64,000 bases of DNA, taken from the NCBI GenBank assembly GCA_947359465.1, contig OX375879.1:125313409-125377408 (forward strand), given 5' to 3'. The translations under genes were made by a program, and so were the position numbers. The stretch is from Metellina segmentata. Taxonomy: Eukaryota > Arthropoda > Arachnida > Araneae > Tetragnathidae. The notes beneath the pieces were generated by a model, which was not told the origin of the DNA, did not search any database, and worked only from the letters and a program-made list of their open reading frames with translations. This document shows, in pieces, positions 1-10,499 of the stretch. Numbering within the stretch: the stretch's first letter is position 1; every line of letters begins with the position of its first letter.

Positions 1-264
1 GTTTCGAATCCAGGTCAGTGCATGGATATTTGTAAGCTTAGGGTGAAGAGGCACCTTCAATCTGTTGTGGACGAAAGTCCTCACGTTGGGTGGTGTAAAC
101 ATTTGGAGAGTGGGGTGCCAGCTCAAGTGTTGCCTCTTCATCTGAACGCGGTTCAAAAGGACGTGGTGTCGTACTTGGATCTTTTCCTTGTGAGATCGAT
201 CCCGGAGCGTCGTCAATGGCCCGTGTTTTGCTCGAATACGAAGCTAACTAAAAATTACCCAATT
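1..264 (+). repeat. tRNA-derived SINE, left end cut by window edge
   Basis: This copy starts inside the B box (TTCGAATCC) and runs through the shared body to the usual tail near GCTAACTAAAAATTACCC. The family recurs more than 20 times in the left 38 kb. Full copies have a tRNA-like head with an A box (TAGTGGTTAAGG), an exact B box (GGTTCGAATCC), a body of about 240 bases and a tail ending ATTACC. The head is a pol III internal promoter; no intact tRNA is encoded. Confidence 0.85.
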
Positions 265-411
265 ATCCGGTGTAGGACCCCAAATATCTTAAATCACAAA
301 AGCATCATCCCTTTCCTCCTGTCAGTTTAGAATCAGATATTGTGCGGCAGCAGTCGCCGTTAGAACCGTGACTGTGAAATTACTCTGGTTAACATCCCTG
401 TGTCGTTTCAG

Positions 412-551
412 CAGCAGCAGCAGCAGTATCGTCGGAGCGCATGTTCCCGTGGCGCCTGCAGATCGACTTCCGGAAGAGAGGCCCGGACTGCATAAGGAAG
501 TGCATTACGCAAGGTGTACTGCACCCGGTACAATGTCATTCCCTCTGCTGA
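412..551 (+). CDS. candidate last coding exon of a small four-cysteine peptide
   Basis: A pyrimidine-rich stretch and CAG acceptor (to 411) precede a GC-rich exon. In one frame it reads through an internal ATG at 441 to TGA at 549-551. The end of the frame contains WRLQIDFRKRGPDC and then CIRKCITQGVLHPVQCHSLC. The four cysteines have the pattern C-x3-C-x10-C-x3-C, which suits two disulfide-linked helices of a secreted peptide. FRKR resembles a furin-type cleavage site. Any signal peptide would lie in an upstream exon outside the window. A consensus donor (GTGAGT at 583) follows the stop, and a second frame is also open across the whole exon, so the reading frame is not certain. I cannot name the family. 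Confidence 0.45.
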
Positions 552-599
552 ACGACTCTCCCGGACGTCGAGCTCAAGCACCGTGAGTAGAGCCACTTC

Positions 600-1426
600 A
601 CTTCACTACAATAGTCACGAAAAGCCTCGTTTACACCGCGCGGAGATGCAAATATTTTTCTCTCCCTTTTTGTAAGGAAGACGTTGAACGACCCCTTTTC
701 GACCCACTCCGGTGTAAACGCTTTGTCGAATTTTAAGGCGAGGGGAGAGTACTCTTCTCGCCCCTTTGTAGAGAAGAGTGATCACTATTCATCAAGGCGT
801 CGAGGCACACACACGAGTTCGAAAACAGGGGCAGTCTTTTAAAATATAAAATCTCCAAATGTTCAAACATCATAACTTTCTTACTCTGCTTTGTATTTTT
901 ATGTTCCACTGTTCACTCTCCCATTTGTGGATACTCTGGTGAATCAGACTATCAAGGGGAAAGGTTTTACCGACTTACACAATGTCTCGTTTGTAGAACT
1001 TTCAGAGATAAACTGAATCGCTAAAAATGGTTAACAAACAGTGCGCAATAGATGTTTCAGTTGAATCTGACCCTAAGACTCGTTCGTGGCGCTTTCGAAC
1101 GATCCAGGAAATTAATAACGTTTCAGTTGAATCTGGCTCTAAACGAGGCCGTGCAACAGGTTTGCTTCTTTCGTGCACGGCCTCGCCCTAAAGCATCTTA
1201 CTTAGGGTAAAGAAAAAGCCCCTTAAAAAACTTTTAATCTATGCTGTACAATTTTCCAAATGTTAGTTACGATATTTTTACCCCAGATTTATAGAATTAT
1301 AACGTTCCACAATTCATAGGAATTTAAGTATTTTGGTTTGTGACAAATGCATCCATATCAAGTGACAGTTACATTAGAATTATTATTATAGATATTATTT
1401 TGTTAGAGTTAAATCACACACACACA
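600..1426. other. non-coding stretch with small inverted repeats
   Basis: No gene seen. An 11-bp inverted repeat (CGTTTACACCG at 628-638 and its complement at 710-720) may mark the ends of a tiny DNA element. A motif beginning GTTTCAGTTGAATCTG occurs twice, near 1052 and 1121. Confidence 0.4.
1144..1185. repeat. perfect 12-bp hairpin
   Basis: CGAGGCCGTGCA at 1144-1155 is perfectly complementary to TGCACGGCCTCG at 1174-1185, with an 18-base loop. It is GC-rich in an AT-rich neighbourhood. Confidence 0.7.
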
Positions 1427-1999
1427 CTGTATTCAATGAAATTGCCAAGAATTTCTAACGTGTTTTCACTTTCTTTTGAATATTTTTCCACATTAATTTT
1501 TAACTGCATAAGCGAGTTTCAATTTTTTTATATTACTTAGGCAAGTTCTCAGGTTTTATATTTGAACTAAATCACCTGAGTTCAATTTACTCAGATTTTG
1601 AAACGAAAATGAAAGCTTTCGCGTTGATTGTCAGAAACTGATAGAGAATAACGTAATTATTTATAGATTCCTTAGCAAACAACTGAAAAGAATTTGGCAA
1701 GTTCCTAAGTCGTATAAATCTCATGTCAAAATAACTAAAATCATTGTATTCAATAAAAACTGGCAAAAGATTTTCGAATGTTTTCTCTTTCTTTTGAATA
1801 TTTTTACATGTTGATTTTTAACTATACATGAGCGAGTTTCAATTGTATGATATTTGGCAAAGTTCCCAAGTATTTTATTTGCACTGAATCACCTGGGCTC
1901 AATTTACTGAGATTTCGGAACGAAACATTTCGCGTTTATTGTCAGAAACTGATAGCGAATAACAATTTTTCTTAAAGAATCCTTACCAAACAACTGAAA
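1427..1999. repeat. diverged direct duplication, period about 318 bp
   Basis: The segments 1427-1690 and 1745-1999 share a series of landmarks in the same order: TGTATTCAAT, CTTTCTTTTGAATATTTTT, GAGCGAGTTTCAATT, TCAATTTACT.AGATTT, GTCAGAAACTGATAG and CAAACAACTGAAAA. Both are AT-rich and non-coding. Confidence 0.8.
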
Positions 2000-2260
2000 A
2001 TAATGTTTTCTTGAACTTATTAAAATTCATTATGTGTGTTTACTCAAAAAATGTGAAATATAAATACAAATCTTAAAATCTTATGATCCTAGCGAATTTA
2101 ATGTTCGTTTTTTCAATTATTTGCTTATATTTCAGGTTTGGAACCAATCTACTTTTAATATGGAGTCAGTAGTTAGTTTTACCCGAGATCAATTCGTGCG
2201 TAATTTTTAGGAACGTATTTATCGCGTAAAAAAAGATGTTTAGGTGTGTATATATGTATA

Positions 2261-3573
2261 CAGAGGCTGTTCGAACATTTTTTAGACGATTTTGGTTAGC
2301 GGTAATTAAAAATCGTTTGTTGCAAAAGAAATAATTGCAGTTGTACAATGTTTTTAAAAGTCAAAATTATCGTCTGCGGCTTGAGAGGTTTGTTTTTATT
2401 CAAAATGGCGTTTTTAACGAAGCAGTGGTTCGAAGGCTATATTTATGTTCTTTCCGAAGAGAAATATTCATATTCCGTTATCCAAAAACGATGTGAGAGT
2501 CATGGTTTTGTGATATCCAAAGCGTCGATAGGTAATATCGTCAACAAGAAAGGAAGAAAACGTCAAATGGGAGCCTCAAGTGGGACAAAAATTCCAAACA
2601 AGTATCCAAGGAAGAAACGGACATCTTCGACTATTGCAAAGGTACGTTGTTTAATGTTAAAGAAAATCCCCCTAGTCAGAGGACATTGCAAAATCATTAA
2701 AATGCTCAGTGTCCACTGTAAACAAAATGATAAACGTTGCTTTAAATCTTAAGAAAGCGAAAAAACGCAATGTGCATCGTCTTTCTCCAAAGCATATCGT
2801 GAACGCAGGACACGTTGCCAAATTCTATATGAAAAACACTTATCCAAAGAAAAATGGAAAAAAATTGTCACAATAGATTAATTATGGGTGTATTTAAATG
2901 ATTGCAGCAAAAAAACAGCCATTTATTATCATAAAAGGGGAGAAAAAATGTAAGTACATGGTTCACAGAATCGAACGAAAGTTTTTCTAAGGGATTCTTG
3001 ATTGTTGCTGGTTTTTTTTTTTTTTTTTTTTCATATAGTGGCAAGTTAAAAATAAAGAGAGTGGAAAAAAATGTCAAGATTAACTCCAAATACTATCAGG
3101 AACATATTTTATCGCCAATTTTTCTGAATGAAATGTCATCGCTTTACCCACAGTGCCATCAATCTGTGGAACTCCATCAAGAAAAAGCTAGCAGTCACAC
3201 ATCAAAATCCACTGTAAATTTCCTAAAAGAAATGGAACAAAAAACCGGTATCAAGGTCATACCCTTCACTGATATCCCTACTAAATCTCCCGATGTATCA
3301 CCTATGGATTTTTGTGCTTTCGGACTTTTAAAATCTGCATTATCCAAACGTCGTCCCACAACCCTTACAGGAGTCTGGAAAGCTGTTCAGGAGGAATGGG
3401 ATAGAATACTTCTTCTGACACTTCAAAAGGCATTATTATCCTGGAAATTACGGTGTCGAAATATAGTTCAGAATAAGGGCTATCAAATAGAACATTTAAA
3501 ACACAAGAACTTTGTGTAATTTAGTTTTGTGCTTACAATATACATTGTCTAAAAAATGTGTGAACAGCCTCTG
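2261..3573 (+). mobile_element. Tc1/mariner-type DNA transposon, about 1.3 kb
   Basis: The terminal inverted repeats start CAGAGGCTGTTC at 2261 and end with its complement at 3573. They stay similar for about 30 bp and are flanked by TA on both sides (2259-2260, 3574-3575), the standard mariner target duplication. The length is normal for a mariner. The coding region is broken. Confidence 0.9.
2405..3519 (+). pseudogene. broken mariner-family transposase
   Basis: An N-terminal helix-turn-helix region starts MAFLTKQWFEGYIYVLSEE and continues to about 2750, where the frame is lost. A middle part near 2850-2880 reads KKIVTIDELWVYL in part, with TAG/TAA stops; this is the region of the first catalytic aspartate. 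A poly-T tract (3008-3030) interrupts the next part. The C-terminal third is open from about 3100 to 3519 and contains SPDVSPMDFCAFGLLK, which holds the last catalytic acidic position (D in this subfamily). Several indels make it inactive. Confidence 0.8.
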
Positions 3574-3574
3574 T

Positions 3575-4560
3575 ATATATTACGCAAGATTAAGGAAATC
3601 AGAAGTCTGGTGTTTTCTATGCTTTATAATCCAAGGATATAACTAGTTTAAATCCAATGGTAAATCTAAAGGGAAAATGAAATACATTTATTTGAACTAT
3701 ACAAACGGAAAAAAAAAACTTTGGGACAATTTGAGAGTGAAATTTAGGAAACACATACACATGAAATATCTATATATTTTATACAGCATCAAAATGTTAA
3801 CTAATGACGCTTTGCATTGGGTTGGTTCAACTTTAAATTTAATGCTAAGGAAAGTTTTCTTTTTTTGTTTGAGGGAGCTCCGTCCTACTGGCAAACGTTT
3901 ACTATCCCCTCCCTCCCCACGAGATTCGGCATCGCACGTAAATATTGTTACTTTTCACGCATATGCAATATGAGCGAGTGACGTCATAGATGACGGTGAG
4001 AAACCAACGAATCAGCGGGCTTCGAATTTTACCATAGCTTTTACCCTAGTCAATGTTGGTTATACGCATCTATAGCCCGTAGTGTTGCACCAGTACGACT
4101 TTCATTACAAACACCAACTCTCTCGAATGTGAAGAAAATTCTTTTCCTCGAACATGTCGTTAGCGGCATATTCGAGAACCGAATTAAGAACACAGCGCTA
4201 TCAGTTTCTGTTCTTTCGAGTGGGATTTGTTCTAAGATCTTCAGATGATCTGTTAAGGGCCTAATGAGTCCTCTTTCGATCAGGAAGAGATTCCATTATC
4301 TCCATCTCTTACTTCATTATCTCCAGAAACTATAATTGGAACATTAGCGGAGCTCATGAACAGCATCAGCTAAAGATATAAATCACACGAAATCAATTAT
4401 CTATTACAGTAATTTATTTATTGATTTGACTGCAGGGTTGTCGCAAAAAAGATGTTGACTCACTTTGTGTATAAAGTGTTTATTAAATATCGTACAATTT
4501 GCTTTCGATGTTTCTAACCAACTACATTTCCGTATTTGTACAATTATGATGGCCGCTATG
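3575..4560. other. no gene seen
   Basis: Mostly AT-rich sequence. A short SINE tail fragment (TAGCCCGTAGTGTTGCACCA) lies near 4074. Two TGACG motifs sit at 3977-3996. Confidence 0.4.
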
Positions 4561-4764
4561 CTTTGGAATTCTTACTTGGCGAGCAACCTAGCGAAGCGAT
4601 GGTATCGGCCTGTAGCACTACCTCCTAGATACTGTAGGAGGTAGTGACTGTAGGCGGTACATTTCCAACACCCTTCCGCGTCTGCGTCGGTCAACGATCT
4701 CGATCTTTCAGTACGTCTAATAACATTCCGAACAATTCCATCTGCTTCAAACATATCCCTTAAG

Positions 4765-4914
4765 TTGGCTACACACGTAACTGCAAGCTCGAAAAGCATG
4801 CATGATCAATCTTTTTGTACAATCATGCTTCAACGTATGATTCTGATTGTGAACGAATTCTGATTGTGCAAGCTTGAACAAGCTGCACTTGCAAGACTGA
4901 ACGTGTGTACCCAA
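4765..4914. mobile_element. short MITE-like inverted-repeat element
   Basis: The left end reads TTGGCTACACACGT and the right end is the complement of TTGGGTACACACGT. Inside, each arm carries CTGCAAG or CTTGCAAG tracts, so the whole 150-bp unit is nearly palindromic. No clear target duplication was found. The open stretch at 4572-4800 on the minus strand may belong to a related transposase, but I could not identify it. Confidence 0.5.
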
Positions 4915-4980
4915 TGATATGGAAAGTTGGATAGGCAAGCGTCAGTCCTTGTGATTTATATTACTTAGCTTAGCGCCTGT

Positions 4981-5160
4981 GCCGACCCAGTGACTGTAAG
5001 GTGTTAGCCTTCAGATCGGAAGGTTCCTGGTTCGAATCCGGGTCAGTGCATGAATGGTTGTAAGCGCATGGTGTAGAGGCGGCTAATGCACCTTAAATCT
5101 GTCGTGGCCGAAAGTCCTCACGTTGGGTTGGTGCGGAAGTTGGGATGAGTGGGTTACCAG
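4981..5160 (+). repeat. SINE copy truncated by hAT insertion
   Basis: It has the head GCCGACCCAGTGACTGTAAGG, an intact B box and half the body. The sequence switches abruptly at 5161 to TAGGGATTG, the terminus of the hAT element seen complete at 31490. Confidence 0.85.
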
Positions 5161-5872
5161 TAGGGATTGGTACTTTGTTAAAAAGTCTATCTACCCAGTA
5201 TGTAATTTTACAAAATCGGTAAGTAAAGTAGGTAAAAAGGATACTATTCCAAATTGAGGCACAAAACGTTTATTTTAACATTAGAACAGCAACTTTTTTT
5301 GATAATTATCCATAGGTAAGAAATCAATAACCAACAAATTAATTATAGTAACTACTAGTATTACTAGTAGTAAGTATTAAACGAATTGATGGTGATCAGT
5401 CTTACGAGTTTCCACACACAAAAAAATCAATTTGTATTATACGTAGTAATTTTCTATTTATCAAAAATTAAGTAGTCAATCTATAATGTTCGTTGAGCAG
5501 ATGACATATAAATTGTACCTAACCTTCTCTCATTCTAACATAAAAATATAATCTTTGGCAGTTTTTGGTCAATATAACAAACAAGGAAACTCTTAATTAT
5601 TTTTAATTGCTTAAATTGAAGTTAAAAAATGAAAATTACTTTTGAGTTTAAAAGAACTATCTAAGAAAACAAATTACGAATACTTCTCAATGAACAGCAA
5701 ATATACCAATAGCCGAGAAGGCCCTCTCAGCTTAGACACTAGTTGGTTCAATCGTCATTAAGTAGTCGTACATAAGAGACAACTATTTTCCTTTGACTCC
5801 ATTTCATATGAAGTCATTTCTTTCTTCAGTATTTTCTCAAAATCTGTTTCTTTTCTATATTCGTGGTATTTT
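5161..5872 (+). mobile_element. hAT non-autonomous element, right part lost
   Basis: It aligns by eye with the left two thirds of the complete element at 31490-32596. Shared landmarks are AAGTCTATCTA.CCAGTATGTA, CAAAACGTTTATTTTA, TTATCCATAGGTA and GAAGTCATTTCTTTCTTCA. It begins TAGGGATTG but lacks the rest of the terminal repeat, and similarity stops near 5872 where satellite-like DNA starts. Confidence 0.75.
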
Positions 5873-5874
5873 CA

Positions 5875-6220
5875 AATTTTAAAAATTATTTTATTATGCT
5901 ATAGATATGACAGTTTTAGTTTTGTAACGGAAATTACGATCTAAAAGTTCCGAAAACTGACCAACTTTTAATTACATTGACTTTATTTATTAACCAATTT
6001 CAAAAATAATTTAACCATAAAAAAAGAGTATAATCTAAGGTATTCAGTGATATTTTCAAATTAAAAAAAATAGTATTAGTCTTTAGATATGAAAGTTTTT
6101 ACAAAAAGTAGCGAAAACATTTCAATTTTCTGAAATTTGTATCCCCAACTTTTGGATCGCATCGAATTTATTTATTAACCAATTTCAAAAATAATTGTAC
6201 CGTAAGAAAGAGTACATTCT
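5875..6220 (-). repeat. about 185-bp satellite-like unit, nearly two copies
   Basis: TTTATTTATTAACCAATTTC recurs 185 bases apart (landmark TAACC at 5991 and 6176). Between the landmarks the units share an AT-rich body with GATATGAAAGTTTT and CTGA.CCAACTTTT. The reverse complement matches the dimer at 12740-13090, which has the same period. Confidence 0.7.
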
Positions 6221-6224
6221 AAAG

Positions 6225-6660
6225 CAGGTGATTCTCAACCTTTTTTTTTTGTCGTGACACACTTTTAAATTTGGCGGCACCCAAAGAAAAAGATAAGTTT
6301 AAAAGTTGTTTACTTACCTATAATACTCTGTGCAAAATAGTTTATGATAATAATTTCGAATGTAAAATAAAATAATATAATATGTACTACAAAAACAACA
6401 GTACGTTTATTAAGGGATTAATTACAAGGTAGTAATAAGAATACTTCTAATGAGAAATTAAAGCTTGATGTTTTTGGATAATTTCATTTATATTTGGTCG
6501 TAAAAATGACAATGCTACTCTCATATCGTCTTCTACATTTAACAGTCTCGATCTTTTTTCGTTTCTATTTTGGTTAATACTGAAAATCCAAATCTACACA
6601 AATAAGATGTAGAAAATTGTAATAATATTCATAAAGCTTTTTTGGCTATTATGGGATAAT
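6225..6660 (-). pseudogene. hAT (ZBED/Charlie-like) C-terminal remnant with one terminus
   Basis: CAGGTGATTCTCAACCTTTTT at 6225 has the look of a hAT terminal repeat, followed by text typical of this group (GTCGTGACACAC). On the minus strand at about 6625-6440 a broken frame reads FSTSYLCRFGFSVLTKI and then a stretch like RVALSFLRPNINEIIQKHQ. This matches the C-terminal dimerisation region of ZBED5-like hAT transposases. Stops and shifts are present. Confidence 0.6.
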
Positions 6661-6887
6661 CGCATCACGTTGGGGCGAATATTTCACTTTATGAAAGGTC
6701 ACAGTTCTCGAAGATAAAAAGAGTTAAAAATATGGTATTTAACTGTAAAAACAACCTTTTTCTTTTACAGTGTACTTTTCTTTAATTTAAACAAACTTTA
6801 CTCGTTTAAAAAAAAAGCATTATAATTTTTACTATATACATAGAGAACCTGGATGGAACTTGCAAGTTTAAAAAGCTGTCAAAGGTC

Positions 6888-7070
6888 ATGTTGGCTATTC
6901 TAACTATTCCACACAGCAATGCAGAGTGTGAAAGAAATTTTAGTATAGTTAATAAAAGTAGAAACAAGTTCCTTTCTAATATGAATGATGATACATTAGA
7001 AATAGCCTTAATTGCTAAAGTTGGTCTTCAGGGTTGTTGCCATGAGGAAAAATTTGAGTCTTCTTTTTAA
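6888..7070 (+). pseudogene. hAT transposase C-terminal dimerisation fragment
   Basis: A 60-residue frame reads IPHSNAECERNFSIVNKSRN and then LSNMNDDTLEIAL. The pattern N-x-E-C-E-R-x-F-S, followed by a conserved 'DDTLEALL'-like segment, is the hallmark of the hAT C-terminal dimerisation domain. It is a different hAT lineage from the flanking minus-strand remnant. Nothing upstream in this frame is recognisable, so it is a truncated relic. Confidence 0.7.
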
Positions 7071-7439
7071 AAAAAAGCAGAATCTGCTACTAGAAACATG
7101 TTCTTGGAAAAAATTAGTTTATATTAAAGTGGAAAGTATAAGGATATATTACATTCATTTTTTACTACATTATTTTTAAACATAAATATATTTGTTTCTA
7201 ATAGATTATTAGTCATATTGTTAATTATGTTTTCATTATTACATAACTATTTAAAATTTAAATTTTTTACTATAAAAAAACTATACTTGTTTTGTTGGTT
7301 TGGTGTTTATGGAAATGTACAAGTTTTTCTTTATAAGTGGTTAGGGGGAGTGAAATGTCGATAAAATTTCTCCTGATTTCCTATGGAAATCTCCTGATTT
7401 TTGACTTGAGAAGGTTGGCAACTCTGAAGATAAAATTGT

Positions 7440-8905
7440 TAGGAAAGTGAATGCCGCACAAAATGTTTTACAGTGATGGGGCAGACGAAACGACAGACAT
7501 CTCACACATAGAACAAGTTTCAATATGCTTACGATATGTGGCTGAAGAAGAGGAAGGCATTAGGGAAGACTTTTTGGATTTTTTGACGTCTGTTTTTCTC
7601 ACTGTTAGCCAATCCTTTCTTCTTTAAAAAATAATAACATAAATCGTGAATTTTTGGTGGGGCAAGGGTATGATGTTGCTGCTGCGATGAGTGGTTACTT
7701 GCATGGAGCCCATACGAGAAGATCAATCCATGGCACTTTATGTTCACTGCGATCATTCATTGAACCTTGCCTTAAGCAATTAATCTACTTCACTTTTAAT
7801 TAGGAACTTTTTAGGCACACTTCAGACAGTTGAACATCATATTCCCACAACTCTGCACAACGCACTTAAGTTTTAAAAGCGACAAATTTCTAAGTGTCAA
7901 ATTTCCTGAGTCAAATGTACCACCCTGTTGTGTTTTTGTGAGACCCGCTGGGTGCATAAACATGAAAGCATTATTCGGTTTAAGGAGTTTTACCCAGCAG
8001 TAATGCTTGCCCTAGAAAAGTTGGAAGTTTCAGCTAACCCTGAGACTGCTAGAAATGCATACCAACTGCTGTACGCTATACGAAGCAACAAATTTGTGCT
8101 AACCTTGTTTGTAACTGAGAAGATTTGTGCGTGCACACTTGCGTGTAAAGCTCTGCAAGAGGTCAATGCAGATCTGTCTGAAGCATGCGACCATGTTGAC
8201 AATGTCCTTTATGTTCTTTTAATTTTCGCAGTAATGCAAACAAAGGCTTTAAAATTATGTTTGAAGCAGCTTCTTCATTGGTGCTTGCTTCAAAATGGTG
8301 GAGTAATGAATTTTCCAAGAATGACTGGGAAGCAGACCCATAGAGAAAATATCGCATCTACATCTTGTGAAGAATATTACAAGTTGAATCTGTATATACA
8401 GTTTTTAGACCATGTGAGGTTACAGCTTTGTGACAGATTTACAAAACATAACAATTTAATTTCATCGTTACAAAAACTGATTCCTAGTAGATGTCTAGCA
8501 ACTAGTCCAGAGGATTTGGAAGAATGCATCACATTTTATGTAAAAATCCTCTCTCAATCAGCTACTTTTAATACTGAATTTTGAGTTTGACAATCGAAGT
8601 GGAAAAAGGTAAATGAAAAACCAAACTCTGCTATTGAAGGTTATATCAAGTGCAATAAGATCTTTTTTCCAAACATTAGTAAACTCCTTCAAATTTTATC
8701 AACATTGCCAGTCTCAACATCAACACCAACGTTCTCCACTCTAAGGAGGTTGAAAACCTATTTAAGGAATTCAACAGGCAAAACTCGACTGAATGGCCTT
8801 GCCTTAATGTGCATTCATTGAGAGATAAATTTGAACACTGATGATGTCATTGATCGATTTTCAAAATCAGAAGGAAAACGTCTTTTCGTATTGTAAAATA
8901 AATAC
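7440..8905 (+). pseudogene. hAT transposase relic, ZMYM1 / 52-kDa-repressor type
   Basis: Pieces of one transposase occur in order on the + strand in shifting frames. Around 7660-7770: GQGYDVAAAMSG followed by a YVHCDHSLNLAL-like stretch. At 7928-8584 one open block starts CETRWVHKHESIIRFKEF. Around 8650-8890: NISKLLQILSTLPVSTST, FSTLRRLKTYLR, and RLNGLALMCIH. These segments belong to the domesticated-looking ZMYM1/THAP0 group of hAT proteins (RNase-H fold plus dimerisation domain). Multiple stops show that it is dead. Confidence 0.8.
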
Positions 8906-9097
8906 AAATGTGTAGTAAAAATTATTTCACTTTAGATTGTACTTGTGTAACATTTTAGCATCTTTATGAAGTACAATTGTAAATGTTCCGGAGAGTATTT
9001 TCGATTCGCCACTGCTGAATTTATCTGCATATTTGTCTTAAAAATTTCAAAATGTTTTTATTTTTCACAAATGCATCAATAGCGATTTTTGGGAGGA

Positions 9098-9155
9098 TAA
9101 ATTTCTGGAAGGGGGGGGGGGTTAACCATATACCCCCCCCCTGAATACGGCCCTG
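9098..9155 (+). repeat. hAT right terminus with G-run and C-run
   Basis: The segment ends with a C-run followed by CTGAATACGGCCCTG. Its complement starts CAGGGCCGTATTCAGGGGGG, a classic hAT end. It likely closes the element whose transposase relic lies at 7440-8905. The G-run (9111-9121) and C-run (9133-9141) can pair. Confidence 0.6.
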
Positions 9156-9157
9156 GA

Positions 9158-9990
9158 CGTCTTCGTATTAAATTGGGTGCTTTCTCTGAAAATTTCGATA
9201 CGAACCTCCATATTTTATTACAAATTTGGATTCTTCACACAATTTCAGGCGGAAATAAAAAAAAGTTAATGAATTTTATTGGATTTTGTACCAGTTTGTA
9301 AGTGTTTAAAAATTAGATCTTCTAATTTTAAGTTTAACGTTTTTTGTTATATTTGCTAAAAACATTAATTTTCCTTGGAAATTGTTTTTCCATTCTTTGC
9401 TACCCAAAATCCCAAACACAATCTATAAACATTTTAACTATGAAACAAAATTTTGCTATTTTTTAATAACTATGAAATTAATGTTTATAAAATTATGAAT
9501 AGAAACCTGTGCAAATTTTGACTCCAAGCGATTTAACTGTTACTGAAACATAGAAATTCCCAATTTCAGCTCATCACGTGCATAATTAGAAGCGCAGCGA
9601 GACTGATTGCAAAATTCGATGACTACTGTCGTTATTGGGTATTGTTCACAAAGTGAAAACAGGAATTTCTGCCAACAGATCCTGGGATTCAATCAGAATG
9701 GATTCTGACTTTGTCACCATCTTAATGGACTCCATACCAAGGCGCGTGTAACAGGTCATTAACTGCGACGGCCACTACACGTCTTTATTAATATTTAAAA
9801 TGTGATTGAACTCCGAACATTTACACGCTCCCTCATTGTTTTTTATGGATTTTCTCGGCCAATTTTACGTTGTTAGTCATTATTTTTTTCATCCAATCCG
9901 CCTGAAATTGTGTGTAGAATCCAAATTTGTGTTAAAAGAGGGGTTCGTATTGAAAATATCGGAGTAAGCACCCAATTTAATATAAAGACG
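9158..9990. mobile_element. non-autonomous element with about 105-bp inverted repeats
   Basis: CGTCTTCGTATTAAATTGGG at 9158 and its near complement ending at 9990 begin two long imperfect arms (9158-9265 and 9881-9990). Both arms contain AATTTGGATTCT and CACACAATTTCAGGCGG. About 615 bp of non-coding DNA separates them. The left arm abuts the hAT terminus at 9155. Superfamily not recognised. Confidence 0.75.
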
Positions 9991-10230
9991 ACCCCTTAGG
10001 CAAATTTTAAATATTGGTATATGTAGAAAACATTCCCCCCTATCGATTGCTACCTTCCGTTTTGTTCTGTGATGTAAATTGTGTAATTGCGATCGGGTGA
10101 GTCGTTTATTTTTGACGGGTGTACATATGTACAAAACTGTATTTAATGTCAATTGTATATTGTTTGTTTTTGTAAAATAAACTGGTATGAGAGATAAAAC
10201 CAACCATTTGATTTTACTGTCTCTTTTCAG

Positions 10231-10461
10231 ACTGATCTCTACGAAGAGACCAGCTGGTCTATCATGGACACATCTCACCCTCTGACCCATTGGATGTTCC
10301 CCACACCCCCAGCTGCTCATGGGGACCCCTTCAGAAAGCGCTCCACTGTTGTAGATGTGCCCTGGGCTGTCCAATCGTGTTTCTGCTTCATCAAGACACT
10401 AATGGTCACTCTATCGGCGATTAGCCACACTGCATTGCCCGTGACAACGTTCTGCTTTTAA
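10231..10461 (+). CDS. candidate exon, unknown protein
   Basis: A good acceptor (CTGTCTCTTTTCAG, ending 10230) opens a GC-richer block that stays open for 76 codons to TAA at 10459-10461. The frame starts TDLYEETSWSIMDTSHPLTH and later has PFRKRSTVVDVPWAVQS. The change in base composition against the AT-rich surroundings suggests a coding exon or an exon-derived fragment. No donor is obvious; GTAGAT at 10351 is a weak option. The function is unknown and it could be part of an unrecognised element. Confidence 0.3.
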   Translation, partial: TDLYEETSWSIMDTSHPLTHWMFPTPPAAHGDPFRKRSTVVDVPWAVQSCFCFIKTLMVTLSAISHTALPVTTFCF

Positions 10462-10499
10462 AAAGTTAACCGCACTGATACCAACCAAATGAAACAGTA

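Noticed and set aside
22..330. 102-codon frame at the left edge as a gene
   Set aside because: It is SINE sequence over most of its length.
4616..4646. Hairpin CACTACCTCCT / AGGAGGTAGTG looking like a let-7 type microRNA precursor
   Set aside because: The GAGGTAGT match is short, the following bases differ from let-7, and the stem is only 11 bp with a 9-base loop, too small for a pre-miRNA.
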